A stretch of 64,000 nt of DNA from Actinomadura rupiterrae (GTDB lineage: Bacteria > Actinomycetota > Actinomycetes > Streptosporangiales > Streptosporangiaceae), in contig NZ_JAMZEA010000007.1 in NCBI RefSeq assembly GCF_024172125.1, forward strand, positions 248,001 through 312,000, read 5' to 3'. The notes beneath the pieces are model-generated. The model was not told the DNA's origin. It did no database searches and was given only the letters and a program-made list of their open reading frames with translations. Made by a program: the position numbers and the translations under genes. Shown one piece after another: positions 7,538 to 16,553 of the stretch (the stretch's first letter is position 1; every line of letters starts with the position of its first letter).

Positions 7538-8323
7538 GTGACCTCGGACTGCACGATCAGTGTCCTGCACGACGTCCTGCGCGTGTACGACCACCGCTTC
7601 CTGGACCTGGACCGGGCCCACCGGGACCGCCTGGTGGACGGCACCCGGCGGTTCCTCGGCGAGGCGGGGCTGAGCGACGACGTCCGCGCGTGCCTGCCCG
7701 CGTCGTACCGGCTGCGCGCGTTCTGCATCCAGCACGGCCTGCGGGACGAGCTGGAGCGGCTGATCCGCGACGAGGTGGCGGGCAGCCCGGCGGGCGCGGT
7801 CGTGGTCGGCGGCCGGGTCTACGCCATGTACCCGTACCTGCGCGGCGTCCCCCGGCAGGACGCCGACATCACCGCCGAGGTCGGCGTCGAGCACCGGCTG
7901 GACGCGGCCGGGTGGAAAGACGGCCGGGTCCGCATCGCGGGCTACGCGATCGTCGAGCGCGTCGAGACGCACCGCACCGCCGTGGACATCGTGATGCGCG
8001 AGCGGCGCACGGGAGCCGAGCACCGGATCGCCGCGGAGTCCGGGGACGACGGGTTCGAGGCGTCCGTCGACCCGGCCGTCCTCGGCGTCGGGCGCTGGGA
8101 CGCGCACGTCGCCGCGACCGCGCTCGGCATCGGGCGGGAGGCGCGGTTCGGCAGCGTCCGCGATCCGGGGTTCAAGCTGGACGAGGCGATCCGGGCCGTC
8201 CCGGAGCACGGTGCGGAGGCCTGGCTGTACCTGACCCGGGGCGGGCACCTGGCGCTGCTGGTCAGGACGGCGCCGAAGCCGCAGCCGCTGCGCGCCAAGA
8301 TCCGCCGCCGCCTCGGCCGCTGA
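7538..8323 (+). CDS. Orphan accessory/C-terminal domain of a family 2 glycosyltransferase type
   Basis: 261 residues, GTG start with GGAGA upstream. The opening VLHDVLRVYDHRFLDLDRAHRDRLVDG and the later YRLRAFCIQHGLRDELERLI resemble the region that follows the catalytic domain in actinobacterial GT2/teichoic-acid-type transferases, with a beta-rich module behind it. No GT-A nucleotide-sugar motif (DxD, ED) is present, so on its own it should not be a transferase. Either the catalytic part was lost, with the upstream minisatellite as possible scar, or this is a stand-alone accessory protein. Codon use matches its neighbours and no frameshift is seen. The family assignment rests on recall, so confidence is moderate. 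Confidence 0.45.
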   Translation: MTSDCTISVLHDVLRVYDHRFLDLDRAHRDRLVDGTRRFLGEAGLSDDVRACLPASYRLRAFCIQHGLRDELERLIRDEVAGSPAGAVVVGGRVYAMYPYLRGVPRQDADITAEVGVEHRLDAAGWKDGRVRIAGYAIVERVETHRTAVDIVMRERRTGAEHRIAAESGDDGFEASVDPAVLGVGRWDAHVAATALGIGREARFGSVRDPGFKLDEAIRAVPEHGAEAWLYLTRGGHLALLVRTAPKPQPLRAKIRRRLGR

Positions 8324-8330
8324 GAAGGGC

Positions 8331-8360
8331 GAAGGGCGGACGCCGGAGCGCCCGCCCTTC
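8331..8360. terminator. Bidirectional terminator between gene 7538 and ilvC
   Basis: GAAGGGCGG at 8331-8339 pairs perfectly with CCGCCCTTC at 8352-8360 over a 12-base loop. It lies between two convergent genes, eight bases after the plus-strand stop and 15 bases beyond the ilvC stop, so it can serve both. Confidence 0.65.
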
Positions 8361-8375
8361 ACAACGAAACCGGCG

Positions 8376-9368
8376 TCAGTCGTTCAGCCAGCTCATCATC
8401 GGGCGCAGCTTGGCGCCGGTCTCCTCGATGGGGTGCTCGGCGGTCCGCTTGCGGTACTCGGCGAACTTCGCCTGGCCCGACTCGAACTCGTTGATCAGCT
8501 CCTTGGCGTACTCGCCGGACTGGATCTCGCCGAGGATCTTCTCCATGGCCTTCTTGGTCTCCGGCGTGATCACGCGCGGGCCGCGGGTGAGGCCGCCGTA
8601 CTCGGCGTTGTCGGACACCGACCAGTACATCTTGGAGATGCCGCCCTCGTACATGAGGTCGACGATCAGCTTGAGCTCGTGCAGCACCTCGAAGTAGGCG
8701 ACCTCGGGCTGGTAGCCCGCCTCGGTCAGCACCTCGAAGCCGGTCTTGACCAGCTCGGACGCGCCGCCGCAGAGCACGGCCTGCTCGCCGAACAGGTCGG
8801 TCTCGGTCTCCTCCGTGAAGGTGGTCTTGATGCCGCCCGCGCGGAGGCCGCCGATCCCCTTGGCGTAGGAGAGCGCGAGGTCCCACGCCTTGCCCGACGC
8901 GTCCTTCTCGACCGCGACGATCACCGGGACGCCGCGTCCGGCGGTGAACTGGCGGCGGACGAGGTGGCCGGGGCCCTTCGGCGCGACCATGGCGACGTCC
9001 ACGCCCTCCGGCGGCTGGACGAGGCCGTACCGGATGGAGAAGCCGTGGCCGAAGAACAGCGCGTCGCCCTCGACGAGAGCGGGCTTGATGTCGTTCTCGA
9101 AGATCTCGCGGTGGTGGTGGTCCGGCGCGAGCAGCATGATCAGGTCGGCCTCCTCGGCCGCCTCGCGCGGGGTGAGCACGCGCAGGCCCTCGGCCTCGGC
9201 CTTCTCCCGGCTGGCCGAGCCCTCGCGCAGGCCGACCCGGACGTCCACGCCGGAGTCCCGCAGCGACAGCGCGTGCGCGTGCCCCTGGCTGCCGTAACCG
9301 ATGACGGCGACGTGCCGGTTCTGGATGACGCCCAGGTCGGCGGCGTCGTCGTAGAACATCTCAGCCAC
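8376..9368 (-). CDS. ilvC: Ketol-acid reductoisomerase
   Basis: A class I (short) enzyme of 330 residues that isomerises and reduces acetolactate or acetohydroxybutyrate with NADPH and Mg2+ in valine and isoleucine synthesis. The dinucleotide loop GYGSQGHAHALSLRDSG is at about residues 24-40; SASR after the second strand suits NADPH. The C-terminal knotted domain carries DLFGEQAVLCGG with the metal-binding Asp and Glu. The start is GTG 9368 (MAEMFYDD); the in-frame upstream stretch lacks a ribosome site. It is the last gene of ilvB-ilvN-ilvC, 63 bases after ilvN. Confidence 0.96.
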   Translation of the reverse strand: MAEMFYDDAADLGVIQNRHVAVIGYGSQGHAHALSLRDSGVDVRVGLREGSASREKAEAEGLRVLTPREAAEEADLIMLLAPDHHHREIFENDIKPALVEGDALFFGHGFSIRYGLVQPPEGVDVAMVAPKGPGHLVRRQFTAGRGVPVIVAVEKDASGKAWDLALSYAKGIGGLRAGGIKTTFTEETETDLFGEQAVLCGGASELVKTGFEVLTEAGYQPEVAYFEVLHELKLIVDLMYEGGISKMYWSVSDNAEYGGLTRGPRVITPETKKAMEKILGEIQSGEYAKELINEFESGQAKFAEYRKRTAEHPIEETGAKLRPMMSWLND

Positions 9369-9431
9369 TGCTATGTGCCTTTCGTTGTGTCGGCGCGTCC
9401 CTGTCATCGGCGCGTCGTTGTCAGTGGGAAG

Positions 9432-9956
9432 TCAGGCGGAGCGGTCGATGGCGCGGAGCGAGCGGTCGGTGATGGACCGCGCGCCGCGCCCGACGGCCAC
9501 CATGCCGGACTGGACGAGCTCCTTGATGCCGAACGGCTCCAGGACGCGGATGAAGGCGTCCAGCTTGTCGCGGTTGCCGGTGACCTCGATGGTGACCGCG
9601 TCCGGCGCGACGTCCACCACCTTGGCGCGGAACAGCGACACCGTCTCCAGCACCTGCGAGCGCGTCTCGGCGTCCGCGCGGACCTTGACCAGGACCAGCT
9701 CGCGCTGCACCGACTGGGACGGGTCCAGCTCGACGATCTTGAGCACGTTGATCAGCTTGTTCAGCTGCTTGGTGACCTGCTCCAGCGGCAGGTCCTCCAC
9801 GTTGACCACGATCGTCATGCGGGAGATGTCGGGGTGCTCGGTGGTGCCCACCGCGAGCGACTCGATGTTGAAGCCGCGCCGGGAGAACAGGGCGGCGACC
9901 CGCGCCAGGATGCCCGGCGTGTTCTCCACCAGCACCGAGAGGGTGTGTTGGCTCAT
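9432..9956 (-). CDS. ilvN: Acetolactate synthase small (regulatory) subunit
   Basis: 174 residues. The N-terminal ACT domain (MSQHTLSVLVENTPGILARV through about residue 78) binds valine and gives feedback control; the C-terminal ALS_ss domain follows. It activates the catalytic subunit IlvB. It starts five bases after the ilvB stop, its ribosome site GGAGA lying in the ilvB tail, so the two subunits are made together. Confidence 0.96.
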   Translation of the reverse strand: MSQHTLSVLVENTPGILARVAALFSRRGFNIESLAVGTTEHPDISRMTIVVNVEDLPLEQVTKQLNKLINVLKIVELDPSQSVQRELVLVKVRADAETRSQVLETVSLFRAKVVDVAPDAVTIEVTGNRDKLDAFIRVLEPFGIKELVQSGMVAVGRGARSITDRSLRAIDRSA

Positions 9957-9961
9957 CGGGG

Positions 9962-11707
9962 TCAGTCTCCGTTCTCCCAGTCGGGGGCCATGTCCCGGGC
10001 GATCTTGATGTCGTCGTTGGTGGTGCCGGCGGCGACCATCGGCCAGACCATGGCGTCCTGGTGGACGACGAAGTCGATGATGACCGGGACGTCGTTGATC
10101 TCCATGGCCTTGGCGATCACCGCGTCCACGTCCTCGGGGCGCTCGCAGCGCAGCCCGATGCAACCGTACGCCTCGGCGAGCTTCACGAAGTCGGGGATCC
10201 GGCGGGAATGCAGGTTGGTGTTGCTGTAGCGCTCGTTGTAGAAGAGCGTCTGCCACTGCCGGACCATGCCGAGGTTGCCGTTGTTGATGACCGCGACCTT
10301 GATCGGGATGCCCTCGATCGCGCAGGTCGCCAGCTCCTGGTTGGTCATCTGGAAGCAGCCGTCGCCGTCGATCGACCAGACCGCCGAGTCGGGCTTGCCG
10401 ACCTTGGCGCCCATCGCCGCCGGGACGGAGTAGCCCATCGTGCCCGCGCCGCCCGAGTTGAGGAACGCGCCCGGACGCTCGTACTTGATGAACTGCGCCG
10501 CCCACATCTGGTGCTGGCCGACGCCCGCGACGTAGTACGCCTCGGGACCGGCGAGCTGCCCGATGCGCTCGATGACGAACTGCGGCGACAGCGTGCCGTC
10601 CTCCGGCAGGTCGTAGCCGAGCGGGTAGGTGTCGCGCCAGGCGTCCAGTTGCCGCCACCAGTCGGTGTAGTCGCCGCGGCGGCCCGCGTCGTGCTCGGCC
10701 TGGATCGCGACGATCAGGTCCGCGATCACCTCGCGGGCGTCGCCGACGATCGGGACGTCCGCCTGCCGGTTCTTGGAGATCTCCGCCGGGTCGATGTCGG
10801 CGTGCACGACCTTGGCGTTCGGCGCGAACCCGTCCAGCTTGCCGGTGACCCGGTCGTCGAACCGGGCGCCGAGCGCGACCAGCAGGTCCGAGCGCTGCAG
10901 CGCGCCGACCGCGCCGACACCGCCGTGCATGCCCGGCATACCCATGTGCAGCGGGTGGCTGTCGGGCAGCGCGCCCTTCGCCATCAGGGTCGTGACGACC
11001 GGCGCGCCGGTCAGCTCGGCGAGCACCTTCAGCTCGGCCGCCGCGTTCGCCTTCAGCACGCCGCCGCCGACGTACAGGACGGGACGGGACGACTCGACGA
11101 TCAGCTTCGCCGCCTCGCGGACCTGCTTGGAGTGCGGCCGCGTCACCGGCCGGTACCCCGGCAGCCGCATCTGGACGGGCCACTCGAAGTCGAAGGTGGC
11201 CTGCAGCGCGTCCTTGGCGATGTCGACCAGGACCGGCCCGGGACGTCCGGTGGAGGCGATGTGGAACGCCTCGACGATCGTCCGGCCGATGTCCTCGGCC
11301 TTGGTGACGAGGAAGTTGTGCTTGGTGATCGGCATGGTGATGCCGGAGATGTCGGCTTCCTGGAAGCCGTCGGTGCCGATCAGCGAGGTGGCCACCTGGC
11401 CGGTGATCGCCACCATCGGCACCGAGTCCATGTAGGCGTCGGAGATCGGCGTCACCAGGTTCGTGGCGCCGGGGCCGCTGGTGGCCATGCACACCCCGAC
11501 CTTCCCGGTCACCTGCGCGTAGCCCTGCGCGGCATGCCCCGCCCCCTGCTCGTGCCGGACCAGGATGTGCCTGATCTTGCGGGAGTCGAAGAGCGGGTCG
11601 TAGGCCGGGAGGATCGCCCCGCCCGGGATGCCGAACACGGTGTCGACGCCGACGTTCTCCAGGGCGCGGACCAGCGCCTGGGCTCCCGTCATCTGTTCGG
11701 TCGTCAT
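9962..11707 (-). CDS. ilvB: Acetolactate synthase large (catalytic) subunit
   Basis: A 581-residue thiamine-diphosphate enzyme that condenses two pyruvates, or pyruvate plus 2-ketobutyrate, to acetolactate or acetohydroxybutyrate. The catalytic Glu is in VRHEQGAGHAAQGYA; the ThDP/Mg motif SIDGDGCFQMTNQEL runs to VINNGNLG; a central FAD-type domain lies between. The start is ATG 11707 (MTTEQMTGAQALVRAL), with AAGGAA eight bases upstream; an open frame continues upstream but contains the attenuator rather than protein. Expression is very likely controlled by leader-peptide attenuation. Confidence 0.96.
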   Translation of the reverse strand: MTTEQMTGAQALVRALENVGVDTVFGIPGGAILPAYDPLFDSRKIRHILVRHEQGAGHAAQGYAQVTGKVGVCMATSGPGATNLVTPISDAYMDSVPMVAITGQVATSLIGTDGFQEADISGITMPITKHNFLVTKAEDIGRTIVEAFHIASTGRPGPVLVDIAKDALQATFDFEWPVQMRLPGYRPVTRPHSKQVREAAKLIVESSRPVLYVGGGVLKANAAAELKVLAELTGAPVVTTLMAKGALPDSHPLHMGMPGMHGGVGAVGALQRSDLLVALGARFDDRVTGKLDGFAPNAKVVHADIDPAEISKNRQADVPIVGDAREVIADLIVAIQAEHDAGRRGDYTDWWRQLDAWRDTYPLGYDLPEDGTLSPQFVIERIGQLAGPEAYYVAGVGQHQMWAAQFIKYERPGAFLNSGGAGTMGYSVPAAMGAKVGKPDSAVWSIDGDGCFQMTNQELATCAIEGIPIKVAVINNGNLGMVRQWQTLFYNERYSNTNLHSRRIPDFVKLAEAYGCIGLRCERPEDVDAVIAKAMEINDVPVIIDFVVHQDAMVWPMVAAGTTNDDIKIARDMAPDWENGD

Positions 11708-11776
11708 GGTTCCGATTCCTTGGGGAGAGGCCCGCGTCCGGGCGGAGGCGGGTGTGCTTCGGGTCGCTCGGCCAAC

Positions 11777-11811
11777 AAAAAACCCCCGCCCGCCCGGATG
11801 GCGGTCGAGGG
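11777..11811 (-). terminator. ilvBNC attenuator terminator
   Basis: On the minus strand CCCTCGACCGCC (11811-11800) pairs with GGCGGGCGGGGG (11794-11783), 11 of 12 positions including one G-U, over a five-base loop, followed by six U (11782-11777). It lies 25 bases after the leader peptide stop and 69 bases before ilvB. A second perfect 9-bp stem just upstream (11840-11848 with 11814-11822) uses the last codons of the leader peptide, so ribosome position can alter folding. Confidence 0.85.
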
Positions 11812-11835
11812 AAGCGCGCAGGTGGGAGTGCTTGA

Positions 11836-11892
11836 TCAGCCTGCGCGCCGACCAAGTACTACGAGAAGGGTGTGGATGCTCTGCACGGTCAC
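11836..11892 (-). CDS. ilvB leader peptide (attenuation)
   Basis: An 18-residue frame, MTVQSIHTLLVVLGRRAG, too short for ordinary gene finding. It holds one Ile, three Leu and two Val codons, five of them consecutive, which is the expected sensor for scarcity of charged branched-chain tRNAs. A second GTG at codon 3 is an alternative start. The last codons (Arg, Ala, Gly) form one arm of a 9-bp stem and a U-tailed terminator follows. Leader peptides ahead of ilvB are known from other actinobacteria such as Corynebacterium; this one is inferred from sequence alone. Confidence 0.8.
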   Translation of the reverse strand: MTVQSIHTLLVVLGRRAG

Positions 11893-12010
11893 CACTCTGG
11901 CCGACGTTCCACCCGCCGGTCAAATCCTTGGACACTTTGTCTCACTATGTGAGATGTGGGTGACCGGCGAAAGTGGACGCCAGGCGGGTCGGCGCGGGTC
12001 GGCGCAAGTG

Positions 12011-15010
12011 TCAGGTGGTCGGGGCGTTGGTCAGGGCGGAGCCCTCCAGCGGGAGGCCGATCTGGCCCGGGGTGCCGCGCAGGTTCGTCCGGACGAGCGA
12101 CTCGACCCGTCCGGCGGCCATCGGGCGCGCCACCAGGAAGCCCTGCCCGCGCGGGCAGTCCATCTCGCGCAGCAGCTCCAGCTGCTCGGGCCGCTCGATG
12201 CCCTCGGCGACCACGGTGAGACCGAGGTCACGGCCCAGCCGGACGATCGTCCGGGTGAGCAGGGTGAGCGTCTCGTCCCGGCCGAGCCCGGCCACGAAGG
12301 ACGGGTCGATCTTGATGATGTCCACCGGGAGCTGCCCGAGGTAGGCCAGCGAGGCGTAGCCGGTGCCGAAGTCGTCGATCGCCAGCCGGACGCCGAGGTC
12401 GCGCAGCCGCGACAGCCGCTGCACGTTCTGCCCGCCGTCCTCGACCAGCACCTCCTCGCGGACCTCCAGGGTCAGCGCGTGCGGCGGCAGGCCGGTCTGC
12501 TCCAGCGCCGCCGCGACCGACTCCACGAACCGCGGCGCGGCGATCTGGCGGGCGGTGAAGTTCACCGACAGGCCGACGTCCCAGGAGTCCGCGCGCCAGC
12601 GCGCCACCTCCCGGCACGCCTCGTGCAGCACCCAGTCGCCGAGCGGGATCATCAGCCCGGACTCCTCCGCGGGCCCGATGAACTCCTCCGGCGGCACCGG
12701 CTCGCTCCCCCGCCACCACCGGACGAGCGCCTCCACCCCGGTCACCCGGGACGTGCCCAGCTCCACGACCGGCTGGAACTCGACCGCGAACTCCTCCTCG
12801 GCGAGCGCCCGCTGCAGGTCGCTGCCCAGTTCGAGGCGGCGTACCGCGTCGGCGTGCATGTGCGGCGCGAACACCTCGACGCGTCCGCCGCCCAGCTCCT
12901 TGGCACGCGCCATCGCCAGGTCGCCGTTGCGGATCAGGTCGGCCGCGCTGCGGCGCAGCGCCGCGCCGCTGCCCGGCTCGACCTCCTCGGGCGGGTCGGA
13001 GTCGCCGGTGAACGCGATGCCGACGCTCGCGGTGAGCGCGATGTGCTTGCTGCCCACCAGGTACGGGTCGGTCGACAGGACGCGCAGCAGCCGCTCGGCC
13101 AGCTCGACCGCGGCCTGCGAGTCGCTGCCGGGGAGCTGGAGCATGACGGCGAACTCGTCGCCGCCCCAGCGCGCGACCGTGTCGTCCGCGTGGACGGTGC
13201 CGCGCAGCCGCCGCGCCGCCTGCGCGAGGACCTGGTCGCCGGCGGCGTGCCCGGCCGAGTCGTTGATGTCGGTGAAGCCGTCCAGGTCGACGAAGACGAC
13301 CGCGACCGTGCCCGGCTCGGCCGCCTCCTCGCCGCGCCCGCGCGCCGCGTGCTCCAGCCGGGACAGCACCTCGCGGGTGCGCTCCTCGAAGTACGCGCGG
13401 TTAGGCAGGCCGGTCAGGCCGTCGTGGAAGGTGAGGTGCGCCACCTGGCGCTGCAGCGCGGCCTGCTCGGACAGGTCGCGGGTGGTGACCAGCAGCCGGG
13501 ACGGCGCGCCGCCCGCGCCCGCGTACCGCGACACCGTCGACTCGGTCGGCAGCCACGTGCCGTCCGCGGCCCGTACTCGGCACGCCACCCGGAGCGACTG
13601 GCCCGGATCGCGTCCGGTCAGCACCGGCGCGACGCCGCCGTCCAGGCCGTCGCCGTCCAGGCCGTCGGACGAGTCGGGCGCGTCCGGCAGCAGGTCGGAG
13701 GCGGGGTCGCGGAGGGCGGCGAGCCCGGGCTCGTCGTCCCCGGCGAGGAACGCGGCGAACACCTCGCGCACGCGCGGCAGGTCTTCGGGGTGGATGATGT
13801 CGCCCAGCGGACGGCCCAGCAGGTCGGACGCCTCGTACCGGTAGATGCGCAGCGCGCCCGCGCTCGCGTACTGCACGACGGCGTCCAGGTCGCAGATCAG
13901 CACCGCGTCGTTGATGCTCTCCGACAGCGCGCGGAAGTGGTCCTCGCCGGTCTCGACGGCGCGGCGCAGCGAGTCGTTCTCGCGCAGCAGCTCGGCCAGC
14001 CGCGCGAGCAGCACCAGCGTGGCCGTCCCGGCGACGACCGGCACCACCGGGTCGGAGCCGGACTGCTCGGTCAGGCTGTGCCCGGCGACGAACAGCGCGG
14101 CGAGCGCCGCGACGGCGGCGGTGGCCAGGCCGGGGCCGATCATCCGGCCGCGGCGCGGCTCGACCGCGGGCCCGCCGTCGCCGGGCAGCCACGGGATCAG
14201 CACGAGCAGCAGCAGGCCCGCGAGCCGCAGGATGTCGGCCGGGTCGTCCGCGGGGGCCCCGCCGCGCAACCGGACGACGGTGGTCACGATGTCGGCGCCC
14301 GCGAACGCGGTCAGCGCGCCGTACGCCAGCCACGCCGGACGCCGGTCACCGCGGTCCGCGCCCACCACGAACGGCAGCGAACCGCAGACCAGGACCGTCC
14401 CGACCAGCGGGTACAGCAGTTCCAGCAGGAACTCGCTCGGCGACTCGCCGGACCGGTGGTACAGCGTGCCGAACAGCGCCACCCAGCCGAGCACGAACAG
14501 CCCGGCGACGCAGACGTAGGTGTCGGCGGCGTAGCGCGCCCACAGGCGCGGCCGGCGCGGCAGCCTGATCGGCACGACCAGGCCCGTGACCAGCGCGAAC
14601 ATCGCCACCAGGTAGAACGGGTCGGTGACCGACAGGGCGAGCGTGCCGCCGCCGTGCAGCATCGCCGACAGCGTCCGGCTGAGCGCCCCGACGCCCCACG
14701 CGGCCGCCGCGATGCCGAACCACCGCCAGGACGGCCGTCCGAAGATCCTCGCGGACGCTTCGCCGCCGGTGTCCTCGATCTCGGCCTCGGCCCCGGTCGC
14801 GGCTGGTTCGCCGGGCGTGCGGTCGCGGCGCAGGGCCAGCGGCAGCAGGCACGCCGCGGCGGCGGCAGCGGCGGCCGTCTCGGCCCAGCCGAGATAGGCC
14901 GGGCCGCCCCAGCCGAGCATCGAGCCCAGCGTGTAGAGCACACCGATGACCGCGACCATGCCGACCGGCACCGCCCAGGGCGGCAGCCGCCTGGCTCCCT
15001 CGCCGCTCAT
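12011..15010 (-). CDS. Membrane PAS-GGDEF-EAL cyclic-di-GMP protein
   Basis: 999 residues. About ten membrane helices (residues 12-335) act as an unidentified sensor, followed by a coiled segment and a PAS domain (about 360-520, HFRALSESINDAVLICD). The diguanylate cyclase domain has an intact RWGGDEF with GGDEF at about 616-620. The phosphodiesterase domain has EALVRW at about 759, DDFGTGYASL, KIDPSFV and AEGIE; the ExTE-type position reads EVREE. Both activities may exist, with one dominating. It starts at ATG with GGAGGGG upstream. It stands alone, oriented with ilvBNC but separated by the ilv leader. A second protein of this class lies at 23291. Confidence 0.92.
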   Translation of the reverse strand: MSGEGARRLPPWAVPVGMVAVIGVLYTLGSMLGWGGPAYLGWAETAAAAAAAACLLPLALRRDRTPGEPAATGAEAEIEDTGGEASARIFGRPSWRWFGIAAAAWGVGALSRTLSAMLHGGGTLALSVTDPFYLVAMFALVTGLVVPIRLPRRPRLWARYAADTYVCVAGLFVLGWVALFGTLYHRSGESPSEFLLELLYPLVGTVLVCGSLPFVVGADRGDRRPAWLAYGALTAFAGADIVTTVVRLRGGAPADDPADILRLAGLLLLVLIPWLPGDGGPAVEPRRGRMIGPGLATAAVAALAALFVAGHSLTEQSGSDPVVPVVAGTATLVLLARLAELLRENDSLRRAVETGEDHFRALSESINDAVLICDLDAVVQYASAGALRIYRYEASDLLGRPLGDIIHPEDLPRVREVFAAFLAGDDEPGLAALRDPASDLLPDAPDSSDGLDGDGLDGGVAPVLTGRDPGQSLRVACRVRAADGTWLPTESTVSRYAGAGGAPSRLLVTTRDLSEQAALQRQVAHLTFHDGLTGLPNRAYFEERTREVLSRLEHAARGRGEEAAEPGTVAVVFVDLDGFTDINDSAGHAAGDQVLAQAARRLRGTVHADDTVARWGGDEFAVMLQLPGSDSQAAVELAERLLRVLSTDPYLVGSKHIALTASVGIAFTGDSDPPEEVEPGSGAALRRSAADLIRNGDLAMARAKELGGGRVEVFAPHMHADAVRRLELGSDLQRALAEEEFAVEFQPVVELGTSRVTGVEALVRWWRGSEPVPPEEFIGPAEESGLMIPLGDWVLHEACREVARWRADSWDVGLSVNFTARQIAAPRFVESVAAALEQTGLPPHALTLEVREEVLVEDGGQNVQRLSRLRDLGVRLAIDDFGTGYASLAYLGQLPVDIIKIDPSFVAGLGRDETLTLLTRTIVRLGRDLGLTVVAEGIERPEQLELLREMDCPRGQGFLVARPMAAGRVESLVRTNLRGTPGQIGLPLEGSALTNAPTT

Positions 15011-15422
15011 CGCGCCGTGTCCCCTCCTGCCCGTCGGGACCTCGCGGTCCCCGGCGCGCCGAGGCGCGCACCCGATGCGTGTCGTCTCCCGTCACCCGCC
15101 GGCCGGGCGCCCGGCGCCGGTCGGATCGTGCCCCCGCGCGCGGTCGGCCGTGGGGTGCGGCGGCGAGCGCCCAGGCTGCGCCGGCGGTGGGTCAGCGACG
15201 TTGCTGCATGACGGGATCACCGTGATGCTCAATGTACGTTCCGTAGGTCACGGAGCGATTGAGGCTGGGCGTCCTCCCGGCGACAAAGACGGCGCGTGAC
15301 CCCCGGTCCCACCGGCTGTCACGAAGATCACTCGGATTTCACGCGACACGCCGGGCATCACGCTGCGTAGTCATCGCCCGGGCGCGGTTGGACCGCCGTC
15401 CGGCCGGGGATTGAATGGGCCT
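15011..15422. other. Divergent intergenic region, no gene
   Basis: 412 bases between the leftward GGDEF-EAL gene and the rightward sugar dehydrogenase gene. It should hold both promoters. The only clear structure is the 11-bp palindrome ATCACCGTGAT at 15216-15226, with several more TCAC/GTGA half-sites up to 15350, which could form an operator. No ORF with a convincing start was found. Confidence 0.5.
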
Positions 15423-16544
15423 ATGCGCACCATCGGCATGTCCGGGACGGGCGTGGGGCTCGCCGCCGCCACTCTCGCCGCCGCTTTGCTCGGCGGCTGC
15501 ACCTCCGTGAGTCCCACCCGCACCGCGCAGACCCCGCCCCCGGTCTCGCCCGCCCCCGACTCGCCCCCGCCCGGCTCCGCCGTCGCGGGCACCCCCCGCG
15601 ACCTGGTGACCGGCCTGTCGGTCCCGTGGGCGATCGCGTTCCTGCCGTCCCGCGACGCGCTGGTCACCGAGCGCGACACCGCCCACCTGCTCCGGATCAC
15701 CCCGGACGGGCAGCGGACGGACCTCGGCCGCGTCCCGGGTGTGGCGCCGTCCGGCGAGGGCGGCCTGCTCGGCGTCGCCGTCTCGCCGTCCTACGCGACC
15801 GACCACCTGATCTACCTGTACTACACGTCCGCGACCGACAACCGCCTGGTGCGCCTCACCCTCGACAACGACAAGCTCGGCCCCGAGCAGCCCCTCCTCA
15901 CCGGCGCGCCCAAGGGCGAGAACCACAACGGCGGACGCATCGCCTTCGGCCCCGACGGCATGCTCTACATCGGCACCGGCGAGACCTACCACACCGACCT
16001 CGCGCAGAACCCCGCGTCCCTCGGCGGCAAGATCCTCCGCGTCACCCCCGAGGGCAAGCCCGCCCCCGGCAACCCCGCCAACACCCCCGTCTGGACGCTG
16101 GGCCACCGCAACGTCCAGGGCCTCGCCTGGGACGACGCGGGACGCCTCTACGCCACCGAGTTCGGCCAGGACCGGTTCGACGAGGTCAACCTCGTCCAGA
16201 AGGGCCAGAACTACGGCTGGCCCGCCGTTGAGGGCTTCGGCAAGAACCCCCGCTACACCAACCCCCTGCTGACCTGGCCCGTCTCCGAAGCGTCCCCGTC
16301 CGGCCTCGCCTACGCCAACGGCTCCCTCTGGGCCGCCGCCCTCCGCGGCTCCCGCCTCTGGCAGATCCCCCTGAAGAACGGCAAGGTCAGCACCCCGATC
16401 GCCTACTACACCAACACCTACGGCCGCCTGAGAGCCGTGGTCCGAGCCCCCGACGGCAACCTCTGGGTGACGACCAGCAACAAGGACAACCGAGGCACCC
16501 CCAAACCCGACGACGACCGCATCCTGGTCATCCCCCTGAAGTGA
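15423..16544 (+). CDS. PQQ-type soluble sugar (aldose) dehydrogenase, lipoprotein
   Basis: 373 residues. A lipobox LLGGC near residue 27 predicts a membrane-anchored, outward-facing protein, followed by a Pro/Thr-rich linker. The rest is the six-bladed propeller of the soluble glucose/aldose dehydrogenase family: VPWAIAFLP at the start, GEGGLLGVAVSP, HNGGRIAFGPDGMLYIGTGE with the catalytic His, GHRNVQGLAWD and NYGWP. It should oxidise an aldose with PQQ as cofactor; no PQQ synthesis genes are in this window. The ATG at 15423 was preferred to an in-frame TTG at 15411 because the signal peptide then has normal length. Confidence 0.9.
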   Translation: MRTIGMSGTGVGLAAATLAAALLGGCTSVSPTRTAQTPPPVSPAPDSPPPGSAVAGTPRDLVTGLSVPWAIAFLPSRDALVTERDTAHLLRITPDGQRTDLGRVPGVAPSGEGGLLGVAVSPSYATDHLIYLYYTSATDNRLVRLTLDNDKLGPEQPLLTGAPKGENHNGGRIAFGPDGMLYIGTGETYHTDLAQNPASLGGKILRVTPEGKPAPGNPANTPVWTLGHRNVQGLAWDDAGRLYATEFGQDRFDEVNLVQKGQNYGWPAVEGFGKNPRYTNPLLTWPVSEASPSGLAYANGSLWAAALRGSRLWQIPLKNGKVSTPIAYYTNTYGRLRAVVRAPDGNLWVTTSNKDNRGTPKPDDDRILVIPLK

Positions 16545-16553
16545 GGAGGCAGC

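Noticed and set aside
10061..15211. Very long plus-strand open frame opposite ilvN, ilvB and the GGDEF-EAL gene
   Set aside because: It is antisense to three well-supported genes, has no domain, is Arg/Val/Gly/Asp-rich, and arises because high-GC codon bias leaves the complementary frame without stops.
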